A DNA stretch of 64,000 nt from Acidimicrobiia bacterium (GCA_041676705.1 JBAYRL010000008.1:1-64000), one strand, 5' to 3'. Counted from the stretch's first letter, positions 25,570-34,659 are shown. The notes: generated by a model from the sequence alone, not told the origin. Program-made: numbers and translations.

Positions 25570-26075
25570 TGATCACCACCTGGTAACTTTTCGGAAACCG
25601 CTGGGGCGGATATACCATCCACATCGACGATGTGTTGAGGTTCTAAACCCCAGCTTTGGCCACCTTCCCAGGTTTCACGTTTCCAAATCGGAACGGTGGC
25701 TTTCACCGTATCGATTCCGTAGCGTGCCGCGCTAAACGCGGTGTCGCGGTGGGGTGAGGAAACCGCGACCACCACTGCCGACTCACCAATCTCGACCAAA
25801 CCCACCCGATGCACTATTGCCATTCGACCAATATCGCTGTAGAGCTCACGCGCTTTGGCCACGATGGCAGCCAGTCGTGGAACAACTATTTCGGTGTAAG
25901 CCTCGTATTCAAGCTTGGTAACCCCAGGACGACCTTCAGCATGATCGCGGGCATTGCCACTAAAGACCACTACCGCACCGCAATCGGGCCGCGCTACCCA
26001 GGTGGTAATGCTGGCCAGGGGTACCGGTTCTTTAGTTAAGCCGACCCAGGTGTCGCCGTCGTGTGGTTCACTCAC
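25566..26075 (-). CDS. moaE: Molybdopterin synthase catalytic subunit MoaE
   Basis: 169 residues. CGAVVVFSGNARDH and LEYEAYTEIVVPRL are family signatures; the active-site lysine region is VKATVPIWKRETWEGG. MoaE, with MoaD carrying a C-terminal thiocarboxylate, inserts two sulfurs into precursor Z to make molybdopterin. moaD and the other moa genes are not in the window. It overlaps the downstream small membrane protein gene by ATGA. Divergent from the HtrA-like gene. Confidence 0.85.
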   Translation of the reverse strand: MSEPHDGDTWVGLTKEPVPLASITTWVARPDCGAVVVFSGNARDHAEGRPGVTKLEYEAYTEIVVPRLAAIVAKARELYSDIGRMAIVHRVGLVEIGESAVVVAVSSPHRDTAFSAARYGIDTVKATVPIWKRETWEGGQSWGLEPQHIVDVDGISAPAVSEKLPGGDQ

Positions 26076-26253
26076 CCCTCCAGTCTAGGAGGACCCAACA
26101 CAATGCCACTCAATGCATTCCCCCTGTCCGAGGGGTTCATAACCCGCTGTACTGCGAGTTTGTTCCGCGTACCCTCCAAGTATCTTGGCCGCGCGCCATT
26201 ACCACAGGTATCTCGGTATTCTCATTGGTGTGCCCATAGATGACTACCCCGAC

Positions 26254-27429
26254 ATGGATGGAGAAGATTTCCAGCCACCACGGCACCCCGATGACCGGCT
26301 GTGGAGGCATCCAGCCGAGTTTGCTTGGGAAGCTTCGATGTCATCGCAAAACCCGTTCCTAGCCACCGGGGCGCAGGCCAGCGAATACTCTCATCAGAAC
26401 GCAAAACACAGAGGTTCGGGTCGTTCGATGTTGGGCACGGTGGTGATCTCTAGTCTCTTCGGTGCTTCTTTCGCGCTCTTAACCGTATTCGCCACTGGGC
26501 TAGGCACCCGGGTTGAACCGGCGCCACTGAGCCAAGAAAACATTATTGATCCGGGCGATTCCAATGTTCTGGCAGCTCGAAGCACTCTGGGCGTGGCCGA
26601 AATAGCTACCAGCGTGCGCTCAAGTGTCGTCCAGCTACGACTTGGTGATGATGATTTGGGTGACGCCTCGGCCATAGTTTGGAACTCGGATGGCTACTTG
26701 GTCACCGACGCGCAAATGGTAGATTCCGTCGAGGCCGTGAACGTTGTTTTGGCTGATGGCACCACCAAAAAAGCCGCTGTGATTGGCGTTGACCCGGTTA
26801 CGAAACTTGCGGTGCTTCATGTCAATGCCCCCGAGCTAACCCCAGCCGACCATAAAAATACTGCTTCGGTTTCGGTGGGAGATTGGGCTATGGCCTACGG
26901 GGTCAGTGAGTCGGGTTTGCCTTCCATTAGCTCGGGAACCATAAGCGGCGTGGAAGAGCGTCTAAGCACGCAAGACGGCACGTTGCTGTACGGCATGGTT
27001 CGCTTAGGCGCTGCTCTGCCCGACGGCGTGGTTGGTGGGCCTCTGGTTTCTGCCCAAGGGGAAGTAATTGGAATTCTGCTTCAAGGTAGCGGCGATTCGC
27101 CCTTTAGCTGGGCGCTGCCAACCACCTACGCCGAAACGGTGATCGACCAACTCATCGAAACTGGCAGCATGACTCACCCTTGGTTAGGTGTAGAAGGTGA
27201 ACGTCGCAGCGGTGGGCCAACCATCACCAGAATCACCGCTAACAGTCCGGCCTCTGAAGCTGGCCTTCAGGTAGGTGACGTGCTGTTACGGGTCGACGAT
27301 GAACCCCTGATTTCAATGATTACCCTCGTAACCAAGATTCGTAGCCGCTTGCCGGGCGACACCGTAGTTATTACCTATGAGCGCGATGGTGAGGTAGAAA
27401 CCACCGAGGCTGTATTAGCAGGCCATTAA
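26254..27429 (+). CDS. HtrA-like protein with all three catalytic residues replaced (pseudoprotease)
   Basis: 391 residues from ATG 26254; GTG 26230 in frame is the alternative, and neither has a strong ribosome site. The N-terminus holds DDRLWRHPAEF, seen in actinobacterial membrane HtrA proteins. A membrane helix (about 60-82), a trypsin-like domain (about 120-300) and a C-terminal PDZ domain (about 305-388; TRITANSPASEAGLQVGD) follow. Where HtrA has T-N-N-H-V the sequence is TDAQMV (Q154 for His). T-D-L-A-V-L is TKLAVL (K184 for Asp), and G-N-S-G-G-P is GVVGGPL (V260 for Ser). The fold is kept but the triad is wholly lost. It probably acts as a binding or sensing protein outside the membrane. 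Confidence 0.8.
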   Translation: MDGEDFQPPRHPDDRLWRHPAEFAWEASMSSQNPFLATGAQASEYSHQNAKHRGSGRSMLGTVVISSLFGASFALLTVFATGLGTRVEPAPLSQENIIDPGDSNVLAARSTLGVAEIATSVRSSVVQLRLGDDDLGDASAIVWNSDGYLVTDAQMVDSVEAVNVVLADGTTKKAAVIGVDPVTKLAVLHVNAPELTPADHKNTASVSVGDWAMAYGVSESGLPSISSGTISGVEERLSTQDGTLLYGMVRLGAALPDGVVGGPLVSAQGEVIGILLQGSGDSPFSWALPTTYAETVIDQLIETGSMTHPWLGVEGERRSGGPTITRITANSPASEAGLQVGDVLLRVDDEPLISMITLVTKIRSRLPGDTVVITYERDGEVETTEAVLAGH

Positions 27430-27520
27430 ACTAATACACGCCTAGCGCTATGAGCGTGAGGCAAGTCTCACAAGGCCAGGCTCAGCCAAAGACACTGCTT
27501 TGGGGTGGCACCATGTCGCG

Positions 27521-28570
27521 CTATTTACGCCGGCCGAGTTGGCGTCGCACCAAGGCCGCCACCCCAACTCCGGTCGCGACTATCGCACCTCCGGCCACAC
27601 CTAGGGCCAACTCTTGGCGCCGCTTAGGGCTGATTGAGTCGAACGGACCGGGCTCGGTTGAAGCAATGTAGGCCTCTTCATTGGTAAAAGCTGGTTCCCA
27701 GCCAGCGTCACGCAACCGGTCATTAGCAACCACCCAGGGGTAAATAGTAAGAGGCAGCGCCGCTGGTGGCGGGGCCGACGCGGTGACACGTGCCCGCGCC
27801 CAAGCCAGGCTGTTGGCCGCCCAAACCGGAACTCGGGGCTTGGGAATAGTTCGAAAGGCACCCATAGCGTCCGGTGAAATCCAACCGTCAGGTGCCACAT
27901 TAAAAGCACCGTTTAAACGCTTTCTGGCTGCCAACACGACAGCTTGGGCCAAGTCATCAAAGTGCAAGAACTGCTCGGGCGGGTCGATGTCGCCCGCCGC
28001 TACAGCGGGGACGTTGGCTAAAGTTTGGCCCAGCCAGCTTGCTCCATCATCGGCCACGGTAACGGTAGGCCGCAGAACAGAAATAGTGATTTCAGGGTGC
28101 TTGGCCCGAAGCTCAACTACCAAAACCTCGATTTCGGCTTTTACTTCGGCAAAAGCAAAACCGGGGTTGGGCTTAAGAGGCGCATCTTCGGTTAGAGGCA
28201 CCGGGTTAGTGGGGTATGCCCCATAAACAGCGGCACTTGAGATGACCACTACATGGTTAACCCCAGCCTCAATGGCAGCCCCAATGGCTCTTTCGGCGAG
28301 CTGAAACTCGGCTGACTCGCCGCCACGACCAGGTTTTTCCGGCGATATTACCGATGCCAAATGGATAAGGGTGTCAGCGCCAGCCAGCAACGGCACGATT
28401 TCACCGTTTAACAAATCAACCCGATGCGATTGCACACGAGGATCAGTTCCTTTAGCTAAACGAACCCGGTCTAAGGCCACAATCCGGCTAATTTCAGGTT
28501 CATTTTTTAGTAGCTCGACAACGCGTTTTCCTAACGCACCTTCAGAGCCGGTGAGGGTAACTACGTTCAT
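27521..28570 (-). CDS. Extended SDR (NAD-dependent epimerase-like) with Phe at the catalytic Tyr position
   Basis: 349 residues from ATG 28570, which puts the nucleotide loop TGSEGALG at 7-14; ATG 28582 is possible. SSAAVYG (111-117) is the SDR serine strand, and the catalytic Y-x-x-x-K is F140-AEV-K144, so Tyr is replaced by Phe. A C-terminal membrane helix (about 320-342) and a basic end anchor it. The fold is that of nucleoside-sugar epimerases or dihydroflavonol reductases, but activity is doubtful. It is divergent from the DUF2342 gene with almost no space between starts. Confidence 0.7.
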   Translation of the reverse strand: MNVVTLTGSEGALGKRVVELLKNEPEISRIVALDRVRLAKGTDPRVQSHRVDLLNGEIVPLLAGADTLIHLASVISPEKPGRGGESAEFQLAERAIGAAIEAGVNHVVVISSAAVYGAYPTNPVPLTEDAPLKPNPGFAFAEVKAEIEVLVVELRAKHPEITISVLRPTVTVADDGASWLGQTLANVPAVAAGDIDPPEQFLHFDDLAQAVVLAARKRLNGAFNVAPDGWISPDAMGAFRTIPKPRVPVWAANSLAWARARVTASAPPPAALPLTIYPWVVANDRLRDAGWEPAFTNEEAYIASTEPGPFDSISPKRRQELALGVAGGAIVATGVGVAALVRRQLGRRK

Positions 28571-28588
28571 CAGGTTTACCATGCATGT

Positions 28589-29848
28589 ATGAGTGAATCA
28601 GGTGCTGGTGGAGCCGGAGACCCTTTTGGTGGCATCCCATTTTTTGGCGATCTAGCCAAAATGCTGTCACAAAGTGGCCCCGTCAATTGGGAAACGGCAC
28701 GACAACTGGCTTTTTCGATTGCGACCGGTGGCGAAACAGAACCGAATGTTGACCCCATGGAGCGCATCCAGCTGGAACAGTTTTCTAGAATTGCGGAACT
28801 ACACGTTGGGGCCATAACGGGGCTTGCAACCTCGACTTCGGGCGGACTTACTATTCTACCGGTCACCCGTAGCCACTGGGTCAACAACGCCTTCAAAGTG
28901 TACGAACCATATTTTGAGGCCATCGCCAAAGCGTTGAAACCGGGCTCGGCTCAAGAACCAGGTACCGCTACTAGCGGCTCAGATCCGTTCGGTTTGGCGA
29001 ACATGCAGGCATTTTCTGACCCGAATACCGACCCTGAAGCCGCCATGGAGGCGTGGTTTGAACAAATGATGACCATGTTGGCACCGGTGATGTTAGGTAT
29101 GAGCGCCGGTTCGCTTATTGGACATCTATCTACCCGTTCTTTTGGCCAATATGATCTGCCAATTCCGCAAACCGCCCACGACGAACTTTTGCTTATTTGG
29201 CCGAACATAAAGCAATTCGGCGAGGAATGGAGCCTGGACCCAATAGAGCTTCGTTTGTGGGTCTGTTTACACGAGATCGCCCACCACACCATTCTCAGCG
29301 TTCCTCACGTTGCCAAGACCCTTCAACAGCTTCTATTGGAGTTCGTTTCAGCGTTCGAACCCGACAGCAGCGGCCTCACTAATTCCCTGGAAAATATCAA
29401 TCCCAATGATCCAACGGGGTTGGCCTCGATGCAATCGATGCTGAGCGACCCCGAGGTCCTCTTGGGGGCCATGAGAACCAGTCAACAAGACGATCTGTTG
29501 GCTCGGCTGGACGCCATAACAACTGTCATTGTGGGCTACGTGGATTGGGTGATGGACGAGATTGGTCAGCGTCTCATGGCCAGCTATGGCCAAATTACCG
29601 AGGCCATTCGTCGCCGTCGGGTGGAAGCATCATCACAAGACCGGTTCGTGGGCAAAATTTTAGGCCTCGATCTAACCCAGGCACATTACGAGCGTGGCTC
29701 GAAATTTATTGCGGGCGTGGTGGAGCGCTCGGGGGCCGCTGCGCTTAGCCGCTTGTGGGAACATCCCCAGAACTTGCCTACTCCAAATGAGGTCGCCGCA
29801 CCCGGGCTGTGGCTGGCCCGCATCGATCTACCCCATGATGAAGCTTAA
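28589..29848 (+). CDS. DUF2342 (zincin-2) putative zinc metalloprotease
   Basis: 419 residues. HEIAHH (228-233) supplies the two zinc histidines and glutamate. The N-terminus (GIPFFGDLAKMLSQSGPVNW, then the 'ARQLA' helix) and the long alpha-helical body are those of the actinobacterial zincin-2/DUF2342 family. That family is often found near F420 or envelope genes and has no proven substrate. The length is normal. No leader sequence or clear ribosome-binding site precedes the ATG, and the divergent gene's start is 6-18 bases away, so a leaderless transcript is likely. Confidence 0.8.
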   Translation: MSESGAGGAGDPFGGIPFFGDLAKMLSQSGPVNWETARQLAFSIATGGETEPNVDPMERIQLEQFSRIAELHVGAITGLATSTSGGLTILPVTRSHWVNNAFKVYEPYFEAIAKALKPGSAQEPGTATSGSDPFGLANMQAFSDPNTDPEAAMEAWFEQMMTMLAPVMLGMSAGSLIGHLSTRSFGQYDLPIPQTAHDELLLIWPNIKQFGEEWSLDPIELRLWVCLHEIAHHTILSVPHVAKTLQQLLLEFVSAFEPDSSGLTNSLENINPNDPTGLASMQSMLSDPEVLLGAMRTSQQDDLLARLDAITTVIVGYVDWVMDEIGQRLMASYGQITEAIRRRRVEASSQDRFVGKILGLDLTQAHYERGSKFIAGVVERSGAAALSRLWEHPQNLPTPNEVAAPGLWLARIDLPHDEA

Positions 29849-29871
29849 CTAACCCTAGGAAGTTAGTGAGC

Positions 29872-31296
29872 CTACGAGTGAGCCTCGCTGCTTTCCTCTT
29901 CACCGCGACGATGCAGAATCGATTCGGTGCGTTTCAACGCTTCCGCCTTGAGGCGATTAGCAACTTCAGGTGTCTTGCGGGGTGGAAGCTTGCCAGTAGT
30001 TTCCAAGAAGCGCTGGCCAATTACATACGAAGTGGCGGCAAAACCAGCCGCCACTGCTACCAACAAATAGCCCACGCGTGCCGGAATTGGAATTACAACC
30101 GGAATAGCGGCCCCGAACACCCAAATCAACTGAAAACGACTTTCGAACCGGGCAAAAGAGCGACCCCGGTCGGCATCGGGGGCGTCGCGCTGCAGAATCG
30201 AATCGAAACCCAGCTTGCCAGCCGAGGAACCGACCGCCACACCAAGAGCAATGGCGGCCGCGCCAACAATGCCACCAAACAACATTGAGAGTGCTCCTAC
30301 CCCGGTGACGAGAGCCAGTGAACCCATAATGATTCGTTCTTCCGAGAGGGTCTTTCGAAGCGTAGGAGTTAGTAGAGCCCCTAGCGGTGTCCCAATACCT
30401 GCAAGCGCGGCTGCTACGCCGAAATGCCAGGCCGGTGATCCGGTAGCGATGGTGGTGGTGGCATAACCCAAGCCGTCACGAATCATGGCTCCCACTTCGG
30501 CACCAGCACCTTCAACGTAGGGTCGAATTTGGCTACCCCGCAGGGTGAAGGCAATCAGGAAAGTAACGAAACCCACAATGCCGCGCATAATACCCATGGC
30601 GGATGCCGCCAAAATGATGCCCGCGCCGCGCAGCTCAACCTTTTCTTCTTCGGTGGCGGGCCGTTCCACTACCTCAGCTGGCGGCAGCCGCAATGAGAGC
30701 ACCGAACCAGCTACGAAAGTGAGCATGGCTAAAGCACACACCCATTCCGCCCCGCCAATGAGCAACGCCAGACCACCGGGCACGGCCGCTAACCCACCGG
30801 CGATGCCTGAGAGGAGCGAAAGTCGCGAGTTAGCTTTAACCAGTTCATCACTAGTGCTAATCGTGCTTGGTACAATGGCACTCTTGGCTACGTGATAGCT
30901 CTTGCCGAGCACCAACATCGTAAAGGCCAGTGGGAACAGCAATAGCGAGTTCAGGTAACGCATCATCAAGAGCGCTACTACCGCCCGAATCGCCCCCGAC
31001 AAAAACACCATTACCCGGCGCCCACCAGCAGCGCGGTCGAGCATGGGCCCGATTAGCGGCGTCACTACGGCAAATGGGGCCACAGTGAGCAGCAGGTACA
31101 AAGCCACCCTCCAGCGGGCGGCATCGGGGTCGATAGAGAAAAACAGTGAGCCGGCCAGCGCTAACGCCACCAGGGTGTCGCCAGCTAGTAAGAAAACGTG
31201 GGCACGCGCAAGTCGTACGAACGGTGACTGATTAAAGACAACCGAAGCAGCTCGGGGCGGTTCTGTTAACGGCTTCCAATCACCCTGTGCACTCAT
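29872..31296 (-). CDS. MFS-type transporter
   Basis: 474 residues with about 12 hydrophobic helices and a short cytosolic C-terminus (about 435-474) rich in charged residues. The loop after helix 2 (GPMLDRAAGGRRVMVFLSG) is the MFS motif-A equivalent, and the mid-protein loop is long and acidic. It resembles the actinobacterial drug/unknown-substrate MFS group. No linked enzyme hints at a substrate. It converges on the DUF2342 gene, and the M48 protease gene lies upstream on the same strand. Confidence 0.75.
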   Translation of the reverse strand: MSAQGDWKPLTEPPRAASVVFNQSPFVRLARAHVFLLAGDTLVALALAGSLFFSIDPDAARWRVALYLLLTVAPFAVVTPLIGPMLDRAAGGRRVMVFLSGAIRAVVALLMMRYLNSLLLFPLAFTMLVLGKSYHVAKSAIVPSTISTSDELVKANSRLSLLSGIAGGLAAVPGGLALLIGGAEWVCALAMLTFVAGSVLSLRLPPAEVVERPATEEEKVELRGAGIILAASAMGIMRGIVGFVTFLIAFTLRGSQIRPYVEGAGAEVGAMIRDGLGYATTTIATGSPAWHFGVAAALAGIGTPLGALLTPTLRKTLSEERIIMGSLALVTGVGALSMLFGGIVGAAAIALGVAVGSSAGKLGFDSILQRDAPDADRGRSFARFESRFQLIWVFGAAIPVVIPIPARVGYLLVAVAAGFAATSYVIGQRFLETTGKLPPRKTPEVANRLKAEALKRTESILHRRGEEESSEAHS

Positions 31297-31337
31297 CTCA
31301 CACCCATCATCTAACTCCCCATGAGTCTAGACGGGGT

Positions 31338-32501
31338 TCATCGAAGGGCGTGTGCGTTCCATGCTTCCACCAGGGCCATTCGTTCGGCCGCGGGCGGATG
31401 AGTGGCTTGGAGGCGCTTGAGACGGCTGGGATCGAGATCAGCCAGGTTCTTCATGTAAATACGCCGTAACATTTCTTGCATTAGATCGGGCTCACCCAAA
31501 AGTTCAAGAGCCGACAGGTCGGCCTGGCGTTCAAAGGCTCTCGAAACATAGGCGCTGGTCAGCCCCATGGCACCAAAACCCAGTTGAATTGCCAAAAGCA
31601 GCACTGGGAGCGACGCCGGATCTCCGATGCCGTCAACTCCAATTGCACTCCAGAGACCATTCCAACGCGACAACAAGTCAAGAGCGAGCATCATCACCAA
31701 GGCCGCCACAGCCACAAGCGGAATTTGTTTCCGCAGGTGCCCTAAACGCCAGTGCCCTACTTCGTGTGCCACAACCTGTGCCACCACTTCGGGCGGGTGT
31801 TCAAGAATGGTGTCGTACAGTACTACTCGTCGAGTAGAACCAAGACCAGCCACATAAGCGTTGTCACGGGTTGATCGGCGGCTTTCGTCGGCCACAAACG
31901 CCCCTTCAATATCGACTCCCGCACGCTGGGCAATCACTTGAATGCGCTCGGCGAGTTCCCCCTCTGGCAACGGGGTGAACTGGTTAAAGATGGGTGCGAT
32001 CACAACTGGGTACAAAAAACCCAAACCCACGCTAAAACCCACCAGCAACAACCACGCCCAGAACCACCACAGATCAATGGAACGGATAAAGGCGTAGAGC
32101 GGCACCAACAAGACAATGTTCATCGCCACACCTAAAAACAGGCTCTTAATTTGGTCGGTGACGAACTGTGCTGGGGTCTGGTTCGATAGTTTCCAGCGTT
32201 TGTCGTGCACTAAATCGACCCACCAATCAAGAGCAGGGTCGTACAGCAGAGCAACCGCTTCTAGGAACACAGCCACGATGGCCAGCTGGGCTACCCAGTT
32301 TGTTACTCCCAGCGCCTCAATCAACTTGGGGGTCAGCTGCAATCCGATAATTACGAGCAAGCTAACCAGGCCTAAGGCGCCACGAACTAAACGCATTCGG
32401 GCTAGCGGCTTTTGATATTCGCGGGAACGAGCGATTTCTTCGGCGCTAAACCAATCGCTCGGATCGTGTGGAATTTGCCGCCAGGTGGAGAGGCTACTCA
32501 T
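31338..32501 (-). CDS. M48 family (Ste24/HtpX-like) membrane metalloprotease
   Basis: 387 residues. HEVGH (246-250) is the zinc/catalytic motif and FERQADLSALEL, about 60 residues on, supplies the third ligand (E-x-x-x-D). Four or five membrane helices lie before the catalytic domain (about 38-60, 70-90, 122-165), with DLVHDKRWKLSNQTPAQF typical of the CAAX-protease type N-terminal domain. It likely cleaves membrane or misfolded proteins. The start is ATG 32501, followed on the same strand by the MFS gene 41 bases later. Confidence 0.85.
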   Translation of the reverse strand: MSSLSTWRQIPHDPSDWFSAEEIARSREYQKPLARMRLVRGALGLVSLLVIIGLQLTPKLIEALGVTNWVAQLAIVAVFLEAVALLYDPALDWWVDLVHDKRWKLSNQTPAQFVTDQIKSLFLGVAMNIVLLVPLYAFIRSIDLWWFWAWLLLVGFSVGLGFLYPVVIAPIFNQFTPLPEGELAERIQVIAQRAGVDIEGAFVADESRRSTRDNAYVAGLGSTRRVVLYDTILEHPPEVVAQVVAHEVGHWRLGHLRKQIPLVAVAALVMMLALDLLSRWNGLWSAIGVDGIGDPASLPVLLLAIQLGFGAMGLTSAYVSRAFERQADLSALELLGEPDLMQEMLRRIYMKNLADLDPSRLKRLQATHPPAAERMALVEAWNAHALR

Positions 32502-32574
32502 TGCGGAATCGGCTTCATTATCGTGTCAGGCGCGACGGCGCTTTCGTGGCATCGGTAGCCAGTGTCGCGACGCT

Positions 32575-32850
32575 TTATTCGTATTCGTCTTCAGGGCTGC
32601 CCAAATCCCAACGCAAGACCAAGCCTTCGCGTTCGGCGTCGCGCGCCACTCGTTCCCGGTTACGACGAAACTGCGGATCGTGAGGCGGCAACAACAACAG
32701 GCGAGCCATTACCCGCGTGCGGAAGGCATCGATCAAAGACGGGTCGCCGGTTTCGCCTCGTACCTCCCAGTGCGGGGCGACTGGGCCCAGGTAGACCACC
32801 ACCACACTGCCCCTGGGAACCTCGTACTCGTCGCTAGCTTGTTCCGACAT
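32575..32850 (-). CDS. Small hypothetical protein
   Basis: 91 residues from ATG 32850, with GGAGA eight bases upstream. Contains EVPRGSVVVVYLGPVAPHW and an Arg-rich helix (DPQFRRNRERVARDAEREG). No membrane segment or known motif. Same strand as the M48 gene 73 bases downstream. Good ribosome-binding site and lack of competing frames support it. Confidence 0.5.
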   Translation of the reverse strand: MSEQASDEYEVPRGSVVVVYLGPVAPHWEVRGETGDPSLIDAFRTRVMARLLLLPPHDPQFRRNRERVARDAEREGLVLRWDLGSPEDEYE

Positions 32851-33008
32851 CACCGTCTCCTGTTAAAAACTTTTGCGTACTAAGCCTAGTGCTTTGCGGG
32901 GATTAGAGACCTTACCGAGTTATCGGCTTAATAACATTTACGTAATTCTTACCCCGAAATGCACAAATTTTGAGGATTTTCGCCGTATACATGTTTAACG
33001 GAGGAATC

Positions 33009-33245
33009 ATGGATAACACCTGGATGAGCCAAGGCCTTTGCGCCAACTACCCACCCACAACCTTCTTCCCAAGCGACGGCGCAGGAGTTGAGGTCGCTCG
33101 CAAGATCTGTGCTGAGTGCCCGGTGGCTGAAACCTGCCTCGAGTACGCCCTCGTGAATCGTATTGATCACGGCGTATGGGGTGGCACCTCCGAGCGTCAA
33201 CGACGCCGGATTTTGAAAGCTCGTCGTGAACTAGCTGAGGTTTAG
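33009..33245 (+). CDS. WhiB-family iron-sulfur regulator
   Basis: 78 residues from ATG 33009 with GGAGG at 33000-33004. Four cluster cysteines (C11, C34, C37, C43; C-x2-C-x5-C), the G-V-W-G-G turn (55-59) and a basic C-terminus (SERQRRRILKARRE) are all present. WhiB proteins hold a 4Fe-4S cluster and regulate by contacting sigma region 4. They are restricted to actinobacteria and their phages. A second whiB lies 1.3 kb away. Confidence 0.9.
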   Translation: MDNTWMSQGLCANYPPTTFFPSDGAGVEVARKICAECPVAETCLEYALVNRIDHGVWGGTSERQRRRILKARRELAEV

Positions 33246-33270
33246 CTAGTTCATAGCTGGATTTAGCTAG

Positions 33271-33453
33271 TTAGACGTCGTTTTCGGGCTTGCCGAGGGT
33301 GTCACCATCATCGGTGATGCCTTCGCTTAGGCCCCGTTTAAATTCTTTTTGCGCCTGACCAAGTGACCGTGCCAGTGAAGGAAGCTTGGCGCCCCCAAAG
33401 AGTACCAGCACGATAACGAGAATAATGGCGAGTTCTGCGGGTCCGAGATTCAC
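33271..33453 (-). CDS. tatA: Sec-independent translocase subunit TatA
   Basis: 60 residues from GTG 33453. NLGPAELAIILVIVLVLFGGAKLP is the membrane helix followed by the F-G-(G)-x-K-L-P hinge, and an amphipathic helix (SLARSLGQAQKEFKRGL) follows. TatA oligomerises to form the passage for folded twin-arginine substrates. tatB and tatC are not adjacent. It converges on whiB and is divergent from the formiminotransferase gene. Confidence 0.85.
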   Translation of the reverse strand: MNLGPAELAIILVIVLVLFGGAKLPSLARSLGQAQKEFKRGLSEGITDDGDTLGKPENDV

Positions 33454-33552
33454 ATCGCCCACGATAGCGCTGACGACACAAAATTGGTGCTCGCCCACTG
33501 AATGGTTGCAGGATCGGGGCCAGAAAGCTTCGTTGTCGAGATCGGTTAGAGC

Positions 33553-34335
33553 ATGCTGGAATGTGTAGTTAACATCAGCGAGGGGCGTGACCAAAGCGTG
33601 CTTGAAGCACTGTCTTTCGCTGCCCGTGACGCGCTGCTCGACGTACACACCGATGCTCATCACAACCGCTCGGTCTTTACCCTGGTTGGCACCGAAGCCG
33701 TACGTGCTTTAGCCGCTCTGGCCGTCCGCTTAATCGATTTGCGACGCCACAGTGGGGTGCATCCTCGCATTGGTGCGGTTGATGTTGTTCCCTTTGTGGC
33801 TCTTGGTAATACAAGCCCCAAAGCGGCATTGCGCGCCCGCGATGACTACGGGCGATGGTCGGCAGAACATCTGGGGGTGCCAACATTTTTGTACGGCCCC
33901 GAGCGCACACTTCCAGAGATTCGTAAATACGCCTTTGCTGGGCTGAGCCCCGACTTCGGCCCCCCGCAGCCGCACCGCAGCGCCGGTGCTACAGCGGTCG
34001 GGGCACGTCCGGTTTTAGTGGCTTACAATCTTTGGTTGGCCAAAGCAGATTTAAGCTTGGCGAAGAAAATTGCTAGCTCGCTGCGCAGCCCTGCGGTTCG
34101 TACTCTGGGCCTCCAAGTAGGTTCCAGCGTGCAAGTGTCAATGAACCTAATTGACCCCACGTTGGTGGGCCCGCTTGAGGTATTCAAACAAGTAGCCACC
34201 CAAGCACAAATAGAGCGTGCGGAACTGGTGGGGCTGGTGCCCGAAGCGGTACTCCACACGATTCCTGAAACCTGGTGGCATACGCTCGACCTGAGCATCG
34301 AACGCACCATCGAATATCGAATTGGAGCGCTTTAG
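33553..34335 (+). CDS. Glutamate formimidoyltransferase (FTCD N-terminal domain type)
   Basis: 260 residues. LECVVNISEGRD at the N-terminus, DVHTDAHHNRSVFTLVG and RIGAVDVVPFVALG are hallmark motifs of formiminotransferase. The C-terminal half (LVAYNLWLAKADLSLAKKIA, then VQVSMNLIDP) is also family-typical. It transfers the formimino group of formiminoglutamate to tetrahydrofolate in histidine breakdown, or interconverts formyl-folates. The cyclodeaminase domain of the vertebrate enzyme is absent, as in many bacteria. No hut genes are near. Convergent with the second whiB. Confidence 0.85.
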   Translation: MLECVVNISEGRDQSVLEALSFAARDALLDVHTDAHHNRSVFTLVGTEAVRALAALAVRLIDLRRHSGVHPRIGAVDVVPFVALGNTSPKAALRARDDYGRWSAEHLGVPTFLYGPERTLPEIRKYAFAGLSPDFGPPQPHRSAGATAVGARPVLVAYNLWLAKADLSLAKKIASSLRSPAVRTLGLQVGSSVQVSMNLIDPTLVGPLEVFKQVATQAQIERAELVGLVPEAVLHTIPETWWHTLDLSIERTIEYRIGAL

Positions 34336-34356
34336 CCGCTCTGCAATCGCTTAGTT

Positions 34357-34659
34357 CTAGGCGGAGGGCGCCGCTACGGGCACCGCCTCGGCCGCCCGGG
34401 CCAAGGCCCGTTCGCGGCGAATGCGTCGACGTTCGCGTTCGCTCATCCCGCCCCAAATACCGAATTTCTCGGCGTTGACAAGCGCATATTCCAGACATTC
34501 AAAACGCACCACACAGCCGCGACAAACTTCTTTCGCCTCGCGGGTAGACGCGCCACGCTCTGGAAAGAAAAGGTCTGGGTCGACCCCTAGACAGTTGGCA
34601 AAATCTTGCCAGTTATTTTCGTTACTTTCTTCGAGTGCGTCGACATTCATTTCTGACAT
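34357..34659 (-). CDS. WhiB-family iron-sulfur regulator (WhiB2/WhmD-like)
   Basis: 100 residues from ATG 34659 with AGGAGG eight bases upstream. Cysteines at 23, 46, 49 and 55, the GIWGG turn, then SERERRRIRRERA, a strongly basic DNA-contacting end, and an Ala/Pro tail. The acidic N-terminus and the W-x-x-x-A-x-C context resemble the WhiB2/WhmD division regulators, but the assignment is tentative. A 278-base upstream region without genes (34660-34937) should hold its promoter. Confidence 0.9.
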   Translation of the reverse strand: MSEMNVDALEESNENNWQDFANCLGVDPDLFFPERGASTREAKEVCRGCVVRFECLEYALVNAEKFGIWGGMSERERRRIRRERALARAAEAVPVAAPSA

